Assembly (NCBI GenBank): GCA_030062745.1
Contig: CP099850.1
Location: 2,542,001-2,606,000, forward strand
Source: Capitulum mitella
Taxonomy: Eukaryota > Arthropoda > Thecostraca > Pollicipedomorpha > Pollicipedidae
DNA length: 64,000 bases
Direction of reading: 5' to 3'
A program made the position numbers and the translations under genes. Positions 32,601 through 39,039 of the stretch are shown piece after piece (within the stretch, counting starts at the first letter, position 1; each line of letters begins with the position of its first letter). The notes below the pieces were generated by a model that had not been told where the DNA came from, made no database searches, and worked only from the letters and a program-made list of their open reading frames with translations.

Positions 32601-33455
32601 ACCGGACCTTCCCCTGAGACCTCTGTAACCGCGGTGTGGTCTGCAGACTGTGTGGTCCTGACGGGACCGTCCCTGAGACCTCTGTTACCGCGGTGTGGTC
32701 TGCAGACTGTGTGGTCCTGACGGGACCGTCCCCTGAGACCTCTGTAACCGCGGTGTGGTCTGCAGACTGTGTGGTCCTGACCGGACCGTCCCCTGAGACC
32801 TCTGTAACCACGGTGTGGTCTGCAGACTGTGTGGTCCTGACCGGACCGTCCCCTGAGACCTCTGTTACGGCATTGTAGCGGCGGACACGGCCCCCGCCTT
32901 CTCGTGCAGAACGTTTTCCAGCTACGATCGCGTATTGTTGCTGGAACCTGTTGTCGACGCTCCTGAAAATCGCGGACGTGCGTGGAATAATGCGCCCGAT
33001 CCCGTTGTTCGTTGGTGTGTTTTTAGGTGCAGTAGGAACGATTTCCGGGTTTAAAAGGAGGGCCACCATTGATGAATGCGTGTGCAGGTACCGGGAGCGG
33101 ACGTTAACTTTCCCCGACATTCTGCCGCGCGTGCCTGAAGGAGGCATGGCCAAGCGGCACTTGTCATAAATGTAGTGGTCGGCCAGTTATCATAGATTAT
33201 CCCGGTAAATCACCCTGTCAGTGGAAAGCCGGCCAGACGCGTCAGTCCCGCCTTGCGGCCGCCAGGTACTTGGAGGAGGCTGTGATGCAGATCGAGTCGA
33301 ACCACCCAGCCACCAAGGAGCACCTGCGTCCGGTGCTGGCCACGCTGCAGACCCAGCTGCAGGCCTTCATCGGCCAAAGCGGCGGCCAGCAGCAGCAGCC
33401 GCTGGTGCGCAGCATGCGCATGCTGCTCATGGCCGTCCGGTCCCTGGCCGGCTAG
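5509..33455 (+). CDS. EDC4: EDC4 / Ge-1, enhancer of mRNA decapping 4 (whole gene)
   Basis: EDC4 is the P-body scaffold that brings DCP1 to the decapping enzyme DCP2 and so activates 5' cap removal. Placed exons are 5509-5601 (ATG 5546), 7227-7417, 8708-8844, 9140-9352, 9850-10035, 10349-10461, 10677-10878, 11266-11419, ~11690-11957, 12873-13054, 13418-13510, 14337-14418, 15111-15390, 15855-16076, 16598-16749, 18077-18192, 20946-21111, 25677-25830, 27260-27455, 32401-32567 and 33266-33455 (TAG). Every junction except the acceptor of the ninth exon is GT-AG and phase-consistent. The product is about 1170 residues, against ~1400 in human. Order of similarity to human EDC4 is collinear from the N-terminal WD40 region to the C-terminal helical domain. 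Upstream coding may exist: the frame stays open 5' of the ATG back to the acceptor at 5508. Confidence 0.93.
5690..5990 (-). mobile_element. tRNA-derived SINE, copy A
   Basis: Read on the minus strand from about 5985, the sequence has a tRNA-like head: TGGATAAGGAGCTATCTGG, a loop region, then a B-box-like GGTTCAAATCTC. A non-tRNA body follows for about 200 bp. The arrangement TGGATAAGG ... GGTTCAAATC is typical of tRNA SINE promoters. A second copy of the body (6545-6700) and a second head (7085-7140) are on the same strand nearby. Confidence 0.55.
6545..6700 (-). mobile_element. SINE body fragment, copy B
   Basis: Read on the minus strand, the block GGTTGCACAAAAGGGCACTG ... CTCTGGTTTCAC aligns with AGTTGCACCGCACAACAAAA ... 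CATCTGGCTTCAT of copy A. Its preceding segment (GGGCATCTGC ... CCAATCATGG) also aligns. It is a more diverged member of the same SINE family, with a degraded tRNA-like head near 6690. Confidence 0.4.
6757..7081 (-). mobile_element. Foldback MITE, copy 1 (with TA-rich expansion)
   Basis: The right end CAACACCAATAACCAACAC ... TTTCCAAC matches an end of the element at 13620-13911. The interior also matches it in reverse: TTGTCAACAT, TAGTCATTTGC and TCAGTTATGACAT versus ATGTTGACAA, GCAAATGACTC and ATGTCATAACTGA. An internal hairpin GAGTATAAAATGCTT / AAGCATTTTATACTC lies at 6973-7006. A (TTA/TA)n tract at 6838-6913 has expanded within it. No coding capacity. Confidence 0.5.
7085..7145 (-). mobile_element. 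tRNA-derived SINE head, copy C
   Basis: On the minus strand CTAGTGGATAAGGAGCTAG and the following arm match the head of copy A (TGGATAAGGAGCTATCTGG). The body is cut off directly by the end of the MITE at 7081, so the MITE probably inserted into, or truncated, this SINE. Confidence 0.45.
7227..11419 (+). CDS. EDC4: EDC4 N-terminal WD40 region (seven exons)
   Basis: Exons 7227-7417, 8708-8844, 9140-9352, 9850-10035, 10349-10461, 10677-10878 and 11266-11419 encode residues ~19-417. They read in order with human EDC4. VDYAWEHKYYEGHIVA matches the human KYDWEQKYYYGNLIAV block. GGVVRVVSR and GAVKDLAFAH follow, then RVVWCPYIPDEE. The WD-type blade AAFSPDGTALATASADGF follows, then LHEWQPHDGQPLSALFFLDN, FWKYAVTAACQNTELKVW and SAQYLLLSDIHKRMLYALSL. 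In known EDC4 this propeller mediates DCP1 and partner contacts. All junctions are GT-AG with matching phases. Confidence 0.92.
7572..7612. other. Perfect 15-bp hairpin in EDC4 intron
   Basis: CAGTGAAAATGGCTC (7572-7586) is followed after 11 bases by its exact complement GAGCCATTTTCACTG (7598-7612). It lies about 155 bases after the donor at 7418. No repeat-family ends are seen around it. Confidence 0.8.
8021..8270. mobile_element. Possible hAT-like MITE
   Basis: The left end reads TAGAGCTGGGTTTG, close to the TAGAGCTGGG ends common in hAT elements. The right end, read on the other strand, is TAGTCTGAGTCTGGGTTGA, sharing CTGGGTT after an offset. The interior is full of short GAGTCC/GAATCC-type motifs resembling subterminal transposase sites. 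No convincing target duplication was found, so the call is tentative. Confidence 0.35.
8501..8707 (+). repeat. Tandem copies of an EDC4 acceptor plus exon start (65 bp x3)
   Basis: Three 65-bp units each contain the pyrimidine tract, the CAG acceptor and about 45 nt of the exon (GKSGGVV..VVSRTTD). They lie immediately upstream of the real exon starting at 8708. Copy acceptors fall at 8514, 8579 and 8644; the true one at 8707. Each copy ends in an in-frame TGA just after the exon-derived segment, so use of a copy instead of the true acceptor with read-through would truncate the protein. The source is a tandem duplication spanning the intron-exon border. Confidence 0.92.
11690..15390 (+). CDS. 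EDC4: EDC4 central linker exons
   Basis: Exons ~11690-11957, 12873-13054, 13418-13510, 14337-14418 and 15111-15390 encode residues ~418-719. The first contains PEVDVIRCYMVQPRSLQECV, the counterpart of human LIKLFCVHTKALQDVQIRF. The second ends in SLMTPEEFTSPGK, like human LMTPDAFMTPS. The 82-nt exon 14337-14418 (EVQEILNKSTSRE) is AT-richer than its neighbours. It is supported because its phase change (0 in, 1 out) is exactly what the next exon (AG|GAC) needs. Exon 15111-15390 is Pro/Ala-rich and ends with SVPAVQEVEPAPSPP, as human has SLELQEVEP. No AG suits the required phase at the 5' border of the first exon. Confidence 0.8.
11958..12345 (+). repeat. Degenerate repeat built on an EDC4 donor site
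   Basis: The true junction is GAGAGTCTCG|GTAACCGACCCGGACC. Downstream copies keep the motif: TTTCTGG|GTAACTGGCGCGGACC (~12065), ACTCTGG|GTAACTGACCCAGACT (~12096), TTCTGG|GTAACTGGCGCAGACC (~12258) and GTCTGG|GTAACTGATCCAGAT (~12290). A larger block (CCGGGGACAGAGTCTGATTG onward, near 11996 and 12181) is duplicated at about 185 bp. The copies retain plausible G|GTAACT donors. Confidence 0.75.
12145..12174. other. 14-bp palindrome with 2-nt loop
   Basis: GGACAGAGTGCTGT (12145-12158) and its exact complement (12161-12174) are separated by only GG. It lies between repeat units of the donor-derived array in an EDC4 intron. Such short-loop palindromes are unstable in replication. Confidence 0.85.
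12393..12872 (+). repeat. ~30-bp minisatellite copying an EDC4 acceptor
   Basis: About fifteen variable units of the form GCCGGACAGACTGTCTGACGG + TGTCTGC run straight into the true acceptor GTTGCCGGATAG|ACTGTCTGACGG at 12872/12873. Several units (near 12655, 12812 and 12836) keep CCGGACAG|ACTGTCTGA, the same acceptor and exon-start context. The most decayed units are at the 5' side (12393-12540), so the array seems to have grown from the exon border outward. Confidence 0.85.
13620..13911 (+). mobile_element. MITE, copy 2
   Basis: The left end GTTGGAAAAGGTGTTGTTTA ... TTGGTGTTG and the right end (reverse strand GTTGGAAATTTGG ... TTTTTGGTGTTG) form an imperfect terminal inverted repeat of about 30 bp. 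The interior shares several blocks with the element at 6757-7081 in opposite orientation. It is AT-rich in a GC-rich intron and starts abruptly, consistent with insertion. Confidence 0.6.
15855..27455 (+). CDS. EDC4: EDC4 coiled-coil / helical exons
   Basis: Exons 15855-16076, 16598-16749, 18077-18192, 20946-21111, 25677-25830 and 27260-27455 encode residues ~720-1054. They form heptad-rich helices: LGTVRELSAEVRQLRDQL, HIEELLLARDREERQRLE, VRQEFKDHVLP, YREVFSGTALPAFERS and LLHQINSTFSAGTKEYLQQM. The last two match human YREAFQSVVLPAFEKSCQAM and FRLGTQEYLQQLE closely. The EDC4 C-terminal helical region self-associates and targets P-bodies. Introns are phase 2, 1, 0, 1 and 2 in turn and all join cleanly. 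Four of these introns contain minisatellites abutting an exon border (see repeat entries). Confidence 0.92.
16077..16316 (+). repeat. 20-bp minisatellite adjoining EDC4 donor
   Basis: About eleven units of roughly GTGTGTGCCGACCGGGTCTG begin within 15 bases of the donor CCAGAG|gtgagcggccggg. The first intronic bases (GGCCGGGTCGGGTGTGTGCC) already carry the unit, so the array is rooted at the exon border. Confidence 0.85.
16898..16927. other. 14-bp palindrome with 2-nt loop
   Basis: TCGCAGCTGGCAGT (16898-16911) is followed after GT by its exact complement (16914-16927). It is the second such short-loop palindrome in an EDC4 intron. Confidence 0.85.
18560..18730 (+). repeat. Degenerate CTGGTCTGGTCTGAT / CTGACCTGGC array
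   Basis: Simple repeats with 5-, 10- and 15-bp sub-periods (CTGGT, CTGAT, GACCTGGC) fill this part of the intron after the exon ending at 18192. Related degenerate CTGACCTGGCC units reach back to about 18290. No coding potential. Confidence 0.8.
18857..18893. other. 11-bp inverted repeat
   Basis: GAGATAACGTC (18857-18867) and GACGTTATCTC (18883-18893) are exact complements separated by 15 bases, shortly after the CTGGT array. Confidence 0.75.
21112..21900 (+). repeat. 31-34-bp minisatellite derived from EDC4 donor region
   Basis: Some two dozen units of CCTGTGGTCCGGTCCCTGTA + CGGGACTGTCGCCT follow the donor AAGGAGT|gtacgtactgtcgcc. The true intron start GTACGTACTGTCGCC is mirrored in each unit as GTACGGGACTGTCGCC or GTACCCGACTGTCGCC, so the unit appears to be a copy of the donor-proximal intron. 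Unit length alternates between 34 and shorter 31-bp forms. Confidence 0.88.
21998..23446 (+). mobile_element. hAT-like nonautonomous element, copy 1
   Basis: The left end CAGACTTGTGCTCGAC and the right end (reverse strand CAGACTTGTGCTTGAT) are terminal inverted repeats starting with CAG. Flanking octamers CAAGTTAC and TGGGTTAC share five bases, compatible with an aged 8-bp duplication. Inside, both flanks are packed with GATCCGGATCA / GAATCAAATGTGATTCAC motifs, and the core (22760-23090) aligns in reverse with the core of the element at 49584-50542. No transposase remains. It sits in the EDC4 intron 21112-25676. Confidence 0.6.
24800..25676 (+). repeat. 48-bp minisatellite copying an EDC4 acceptor plus exon start
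   Basis: About eighteen 48-bp units each contain GTTTCAG or GTTTGAG followed by ACCTGCAGCAGATGGAGTC, the same as the true border TGTTTCAG|ACCTGCAGCAGATGGAGTCG at 25676/25677. The unit is 16 codons long and reads LQQMESDLCCVCGVSD in the exon frame. Units with TTTGAG carry an in-frame TGA; units with TTTCAG are open. After the last TGA unit (~25580), one full open unit (acceptor at 25628) precedes the true exon. The copies farthest upstream are the most diverged. Confidence 0.93.
27456..27745 (+). repeat. 68-bp GC-rich minisatellite adjoining EDC4 donor
   Basis: Four near-identical 68-bp units (GCGGCGGTACCGGCGCGGCG + TGATTGCCGGCC...GACTTC) start about 20 bases after the donor CAGATG|gtgagc. 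Identity between units is very high, implying recent expansion. Confidence 0.9.
27746..30129. other. EDC4 intron, no gene seen
   Basis: GC-rich patches (27860-27930, 28300-28600) alternate with AT-rich sequence. 28080-28130 holds short GTCGTGATCGTGA repeats. Open frames here are short and mutually overlapping, and I see no domain, RNA gene or element end until the Tc1-like element at 30130. Confidence 0.5.
30130..31529 (-). mobile_element. Tc1-like transposon, complete ends
   Basis: Terminal inverted repeats of 26 bp (CACCCTTGTGCATATTAATT...) lie at 30130-30155 and 31504-31529 with the TA target dinucleotide on each side (30128-30129 and 31530-31531), the signature of Tc1/mariner insertion. 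The repeats are identical, so the insertion is fairly recent. The 1.4-kb element carries one transposase gene on the minus strand and lies inside an EDC4 intron in antisense orientation. Confidence 0.93.
30235..31255 (-). pseudogene. Tc1-family transposase, frameshifted
   Basis: The start at 31255 gives MDITPRKRTKIFTLFEHSE with N-terminal helix-turn-helix segments (SQREIAKIVGVSQRSVSRII and a second one to ~residue 110). Catalytic residues are visible: FSDESHFF, then LQQDLAPCHTS, then NSPDLNPIENLW, with 34 residues between the second D and the E (DD34E, Tc1 type). The frame changes once, at a run of seven A's on the plus strand near 30490, between the second D and the E. The C-terminal part continues in another frame to the stop at 30235. 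Everything else looks intact, so inactivation is recent, or the run length is a sequencing matter. Confidence 0.9.
31661..32149 (-). other. Unassigned 162-codon ORF in EDC4 intron
   Basis: An ATG-to-stop frame of 162 codons on the minus strand is unusually long for this AT-balanced stretch. It reads, for example, KANTKHFKKAVFLRRDLYEL. I recognise no domain. It could be a remnant of a retrotransposon linker region or simply chance. It is antisense to EDC4 and ends 130 bases beyond the Tc1-like element. Confidence 0.2.
32401..33455 (+). CDS. EDC4: EDC4 C-terminal exons
   Basis: Exon 32401-32567 encodes ALSASDLDLVMMTCELVEP and PCPLAQPVLLALVQQLSADL, nearly the human PPCPLSQPVLLSLIQQLASDL. Exon 33266-33455 encodes YLEEAVMQIESNHPATKEHL and ends MLLMAVRSLAG with TAG at 33453-33455, as human ends LSLMLHGLVTPSLP. 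The join is phase 2 (TGCAG|G TAC). This is the conserved extreme C-terminus that packs as a helical repeat domain. The preceding intron (27456-32400) holds a minisatellite and the Tc1-like element. Confidence 0.95.
32568..32878 (+). repeat. 60-bp minisatellite derived from EDC4 donor region
   Basis: Five units of about 60 bp (CTCTGTAACCGCGGTGTGGT + CTGCAGACTGTGTGGTCCTGACC...) start immediately after the donor TGCAG|gtaccgccgaccgctgcgg. The first intronic segment GTACCGCCGACC..GTGTGGTCCTGACC aligns with the unit GTAACCGCGG..GTGTGGTCCTGACC, so each unit contains a GTAACC donor-like copy of the junction. Confidence 0.88.
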
Positions 33456-35403
33456 CGGCGCCGGGCCGGCGGACGGCCGGGAGAGCGCCCCGCCGGGGGC
33501 ACGGGACAGAGCCGGCGGCCGCCATCGGACCGCCCGGAGCGGCTGTGTTGACCGGCGGCCGGCGGCCGGGCGGCGCCGGCTCGGGCGCCGGGCCGCCGCC
33601 GGCCGCCCGAGGCGGGACGACCGGTCCGCGCGCCGATTGGCCGAGATCGAACGAGCGCGCGCGTTGGCCGAGACGCGCGCTAGCACGTTGGTTGGAGGAG
33701 TATTGCGCCGACGTTGTCGATGTTTTCTAAGTGAGGTGGTCTGTACTGGACGCGATCGTCTCTTTCTTGTAAGCTGTTTGATTACGTTCCTGCGTTTCCG
33801 CTGGCGGCGATCGGCGGTGGGTCCGTGTTCGCGCCGCACCTGGCCTGGCTACATTCTCCTGGACTCCCTTAGTTTTATGTACGCTTCTACTTAAGTCGAG
33901 ACCAAACAGAAATACACGCTTAAAACAGCCTGCTGGCCTTGGCCGTAGATGTCCGTGGAGGAGACTGGACGTCACAGATTTTCCTGTTCAGTCCGCTTTT
34001 GGTTGATTCATCTCTGCAGCAGCCGAGTAGAACGGGGACGTACGTTCAGACTAATAGTTTCTTCCGACGTCAGCCCGGGTTTGCAGCAGTAAATCATTCG
34101 TGGCACTCGTGACTGATATTTTACGCATCCGCAGATTATCTTTTTCGTTTTTTTACGTTATATTTCGTGACTTAAGTTATTTATATTACCAGTCTGAAAC
34201 TTTACCAATGCTTCTTTTTTAACTGGCGTAGTTGCTATTTCACCGAGAACAATGCTGCGTTGCTGTTGGCCGCCCTTCAGGCTCAGTCTCGAAATGAGTT
34301 ATTTTGAGCAGTGCCTTTTAGTTCAGAAAGGCAGCGATGCAGCCTGTTATCCAGTGGGGGATTTTGCTGATGAACCTCGTACCGTCATTCGTTAGTTACG
34401 AGACTGTGCTCAACTGCGAGATTTGCATTCTCTCGCGCTGAGCTACGTTATTACTCACTCGCTGCATTTTCCATAACGCGCTGTTCCTTGTCTGGCTACT
34501 GCTGAATAGTCGGCAGCGGCAGCTGAACCCCTTGCCTCCTCTCCATCTGCTTCATCACTTCCTTTCGCATTTTCGGTTGTTTTTTCTCCCCGGGCCTCGC
34601 AAGCAGTCAGTTATCACGTTGCCATTCTGTGCCCAGTGGGGAGTGCGTGAGACAGCGCACTCCGCTGTCGCAGAATCAGAACCCACGAAGGCTGCGTGGA
34701 AGGAAACGGGATGACACCCCGTACCTCTCGCCCAACCAGTAAAAGTAGTAAAACAGACACCCCGATGTAAAAGTCACTGCAGCATCTGTTTTCCGTAGGG
34801 CATCTGGCCCTAACTAAGCCGCTGCATTCACATTCCCTAGGGCGCATCATCTGCCCTGCATTCAGGTGCATATTCAGTACCCTCTCGGTCTCCTCTGCGT
34901 GTGAGTGTTTCGGTTCTCGATTCCTGCTTCCAAGTCGTTCATCGCACCGTAGGCTTCTCGACTGCCAGCTGTCGTCCCACCCTCGCTGACCAACCGCGAC
35001 GGTGACGGCCGCAGTCTCTGCTCCACACCCAGCGGTCCCAGTCTCGTGTCACGCGATTCCGTCACATTCCCCGCTCCTGCAGCGCTCGCTCCGGCGCCGG
35101 CGCGGCGATCCCCGGTGCCCAGTTCCCCTCGCCGTCTCCGGGGGCGGCTGCCGTATTTGCGGGCCGCTGCGCTGGATCGAGAGCAATTAGCCACTCGGCC
35201 GCGCCCGTCCGAGGGGCGGTCCCTCTCTCCCAACGTAAACGGGGGGAGGGGGTCCCTGGTGACCGGGCTCACTGCTGCATTGGCCGTGGGCAGTGCTGAA
35301 CGACCGAAGCCGGACAAAGACAATAATGCGGAAGTCGAATCCATGCTCTGAGCAAGGAAATGTTTTTAATCAAGAAGTGTGGTTTTGGGTTCCGAGGAAT
35401 AAA
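33456..35403 (+). other. EDC4 3' flank, probable 3'UTR
   Basis: The stop at 33453-33455 is followed by a very GC-rich stretch to ~33660 and then balanced sequence. The first AATAAA I find is at 35398-35403, about 1.9 kb on, so either the 3'UTR is long or a variant signal is used. 33630-33690 has ATTGG-type CCAAT boxes in GC-rich sequence, which could equally mark a promoter. No ORF here is convincing. Confidence 0.3.
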
Positions 35404-35828
35404 GCTTTCGTTGGCTGAGGTCAGCCATGGACTTGCCTCACCAGGACCTCCGGGCTCCTGGTCGTGTCCGCCCACTCCAGGACGAGGGCGAGGAGCAGGA
35501 TCAGGTCTGCGCCATAGCGGACAGTCTTGGACGCAGATTTTTCCGAGATTTGGTGCCCGGACTTGTGTTTAATTTCCGGACTGTTCACGCTTGGCCCCGC
35601 ACAGAACAAATATCCAATGTGACAGGCTATTGGGACGCAGATAAAGGTCATCGGTAGTACCACAACGACATCATGTCCATTCCTAGGATGCCTCATGACA
35701 TTAATTTCTTCGTACACGTCTCGAGGCTGCTCCACGTAGTGCGTGGGTATTCTCGGTCTCGCGTCTGGTTAATGAAAACATCGCGGAGTCGGATCGACAG
35801 CGACCCGTCATGCGACAAACTCGACCCG

Positions 35829-36130
35829 TCATGCGACAAACTCGTGTAGCAAACATCCAGCGGTCAGACGCGTCTGCAGGATCTGTTTGCGGAGCTCAGT
35901 TTCAAATTTCGGCGAGTTCAGCCGTCGGATGGCCTGGGGCAGCGCGTTCAAAGCGGTCACAACGGGATAAAAGAAGCGTTGCCCTCCCGGCTTGGATTTC
36001 ATCGCCGGTGTGTAGCAGCTCGGCCTGCCTGGTCGTGTGGTGGGGGACTTTCCGTCTGGATGTAATACGGCCATGCAGAGACTCAGGCTGCGATGTGACT
36101 AAAATGCGCCTGAAGAGGGTCAGAGAGTGG
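35829..36130 (-). mobile_element. LINE ORF2 C-terminal fragment
   Basis: The minus-strand frame reads RFFYPVVTALNALPQAIRR then FETELRKQIL. It matches the usual C-terminal motif of CR1/Jockey-type LINE polyproteins (RFFYPRVVRLWNSLP ... SFKRRL). Orientation equals that of the reverse-transcriptase part at 37300-39034, so this is probably the 3' portion of the same element, separated by about 1.2 kb of inserted sequence. Confidence 0.55.
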
Positions 36131-36179
36131 AAGAAGTAAGTGTTCTCAGCCATGGGTGTGGTTTTCGGAAAATGATTGT

Positions 36180-37320
36180 GGGTGCCCAAACGCATATGGG
36201 GATATCCAGACACTGCGTATCGGAGGGGGAGGGAGTCGTGACAGGCGTGCATGCCTAAAGTTCAAGGAAAGAGTTTAAAAAGGTATTACGGGAGGTAAAT
36301 TACGGAAGGATTTACCATTTACGGAAGCCAATACGATTTACGGAAGCCAATTTCCGTAAATCGTAAATCGTAAATCGTAGGTGACTTTATGGGGACGACA
36401 TCTTTAAAGGGAATATACTCGTATGTGGTTTTTCTGATATCCCGGAAACTCACTCTGGGGAATATTTAAAATATATTATGGATTATCAGGTCAATAATAA
36501 GTGCATTTTGATCATCTCAGACCACTACTTCATGCCTTTTAGTTATTGTATTTATCGACAGCAATATCAGCAGGCAAAATACACTACAGAATACTAGAGA
36601 AAGGAGCCAATCGGCGAGCGGAAAATACGTAGATAAACCTTGGACGCACACGATGCTTACCCAACACTCTGCCTTGCTGTACCAGATGCAGTTACAAACG
36701 GCAGCGACGATTGTTTTGACAAACAACACTAACGTATTTTGACCTATTCACATAATACCTACCTGCGAGGGAGATCCGAGGAACATCGTCGGTACTTGCC
36801 TGAATCCATGATGGCTTCCTTCAACTGACTTAAACTTCGACATCGCTGAGGCTAACGATACGCTAACCCGATTCATCGGTGATTTTAATATTGAAAAGAA
36901 AATAGGATAAATAGATTAAACTTGGGCTGGCAACCAGCGTACTCACCTACCCCAGTAGAATATGAGCAAACGAGAGCGAGTTGGCAAGAATGAATGGTAC
37001 CCACGCGTTGATTCATAATAATGTCTTCTTTATTTGTACGTGCATAGTTAAAAAATCGCGATTTGAGTGGATACACTCCCTTTGATGGAGGACCTTTCCC
37101 CAGGACCCGGCTTGACAGTGCTACTCTGAGGGTGGTGGGTAAAAGCAACTAGTGGGTGACAATGGAGTAAATGAGTTCCGAATATTGTTAACAAAGCTGA
37201 TTTTAGGTGGTCAGCGTCATGGGACTGCGATTATAAGTATATTTCAATATTTAAATATAATTTAAGTTGTGGGTGCCCACATCGTATTGTGGGTACCCAT
37301 TTCCATTTGGTGGGCACCGG
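36180..37320. other. AT-rich insert within the LINE
   Basis: GTGGGTGCCCA motifs occur at both edges (36178-36190 and 37268-37315, the latter as a small tandem of GTGGGTACCCAT-like units). Between them are short TTTACGGAAG/CGTAAATCG inverted motifs (36297-36379) and no ORF of note. It may be an insertion that split the LINE, but no clear duplication of target sequence was found. Confidence 0.3.
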
Positions 37321-39034
37321 GGCACCGACAAAGAGATAGGAAACCACACCTTTGTTCTCAGCGGTCAGCCACTCCGGTTGTAGCACATCTCTGATACGGT
37401 CATGCTCCCTACGGCCAGATCTCGTATAACTGGCGCGCCAAAGTTCAGTAGCTTCTGAAGCCGTAGCGCTGTCTGGGTGCTGTTAACAAGGTTCATACAG
37501 ACAGATGCAATACCGGATGAACGAGATGACTGGACCCCGGACTAGCGTGTCGAGGGAAGACTATGTCTGTTGTGGCTGAGGCCGATGCGAAGGCCAGTAC
37601 ACCGCCGCACCACCTCGTCAGTATGCGCAGAAGTCATGTTCTGGTCGTAGACAGGTTGCTGACGGTGAGAGAGCCGATGATGGTAGCGCTCATGAATTTG
37701 ATACCGATCCGCGGGACGCGACAGATTTTGACGGACGCCGGGAACTACGAGCAGTGTTTTTTTTGCGCGTTGATTTTTATACCGCTTTTGCCGAACTATT
37801 TTGAGAGCGGCGAGGGATTTTGTTCTATGGAACCAACAAGGGCACCAATATCGCCGAGCCCCCAACCACTAACAGTCTCTAACCAGGACCGGGTACCTTC
37901 TGCGTATTGGACGATGCACGCTTCATGAGCATGCTAGGGCATGCCAGTGGCGTAAATACTGTACAGCAGCGTACCGAGAGCTGACCCATGATGCGTGTCT
38001 ATCGGGTCAAGCAATGACCTGGATAGAATGCGGCCGCCACATGGTGTCTATACGAGCACATGCTGACAGTAGATAGCTGGGAAGCTCTCGAACCAGCGCA
38101 AATCCACGCTGTTTAGTTGGAGCTTTCTCAGAAGTCCGTCGTGGGCGATGACGCCAAAAGTTTTAGACACATCCAACAGGCATAACAGAGTGATGTCTCG
38201 TGTGTCCATAACCCCAAATATTTCAATCAGTCACCGTGAGTAGCGCCTTGTCAGTGAAGTATTTCGTTCTAAAACCATGCTGATTGGATGAGAGCAAATA
38301 ATAGGTTGTGAAGTAGTGAAAAAGCTGCTCGTCAACAACACGTCCGGTGATTTTGGCAATGGTAAATTACATCGAAACCGGCCGGTAATTAGGTAAGTTG
38401 GTGGATTTCGGCGTTTTTTTTTAATAGAATGAATTAAGGTCATTTTCCAGGATTCGGGAACGGCATGGACAGCCATAATGTAGTTGGCTACGTGGGCGGT
38501 GACTGGGCAGGAGGAATGCAAACACAGTTCGATAAAACGAGCTCGCGGGCCGCCAGCGCCACACGGTGTGCTGTTACGCACCCTCCGGGCGATGTCGCGC
38601 CGCAACTGCTCCGATGTAACGGGCGAGACCTGGCGTCGGGCGGTGGCCTCACAGGGCAGGCGCACCGCCACCTCCAGCCCGGAGGAGTCCGTTGTGCCAA
38701 TGTCGAAGTACCGGTTCACCGCGTCTGCACCGGCCCCGCGCGCGGACGTGGTCGGCTGCGTAGACGAGACGACGGGCTGTACACCGCGCCGCATCGAACT
38801 CCGTCCCCTCCCGCACGAGCCGCTCGATCTCCGATCTCCGTGTTTCCCGACGATCACCAACTGGACACGCCTGTTCAGGTCCTTATGAGGGCCACGGTCA
38901 CCGTCATGGAGGGCTGCGCGCCGCTGTGCCATCAAGTCCTTCGTGGCTCTCGTGACGGTTGGTGTCACTGGGTTGCGCATCCCAAAATGTTTGATTGGAG
39001 CTACGCTGTCTAAAATCGGGCGAGTAGGAGCCAT
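37300..39034 (-). mobile_element. Non-LTR retrotransposon (LINE) reverse transcriptase remnant
   Basis: On the minus strand, pieces in more than one frame follow LINE ORF2 order. The pre-RT linker (GGPRARFIELCLHSSCPVTA, then VPESWKMTLIHSIKKK) comes first. NYRPVS is next, with QHGFRTKYFTDKALLTVTD after it (cf. GFR.gRSTe.All.lt.). The palm/thumb-side KTLLVVPGVRQ...RYQIHERYHHRLSH follows. Stops and frame changes are several: for example after TVTD near 38230, and after NYRPVSM near 38365. It is dead and old. The arrangement suggests a CR1/Jockey-type clade, but assignment needs alignment. Confidence 0.7.
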
Positions 39035-39039
39035 GAAGT

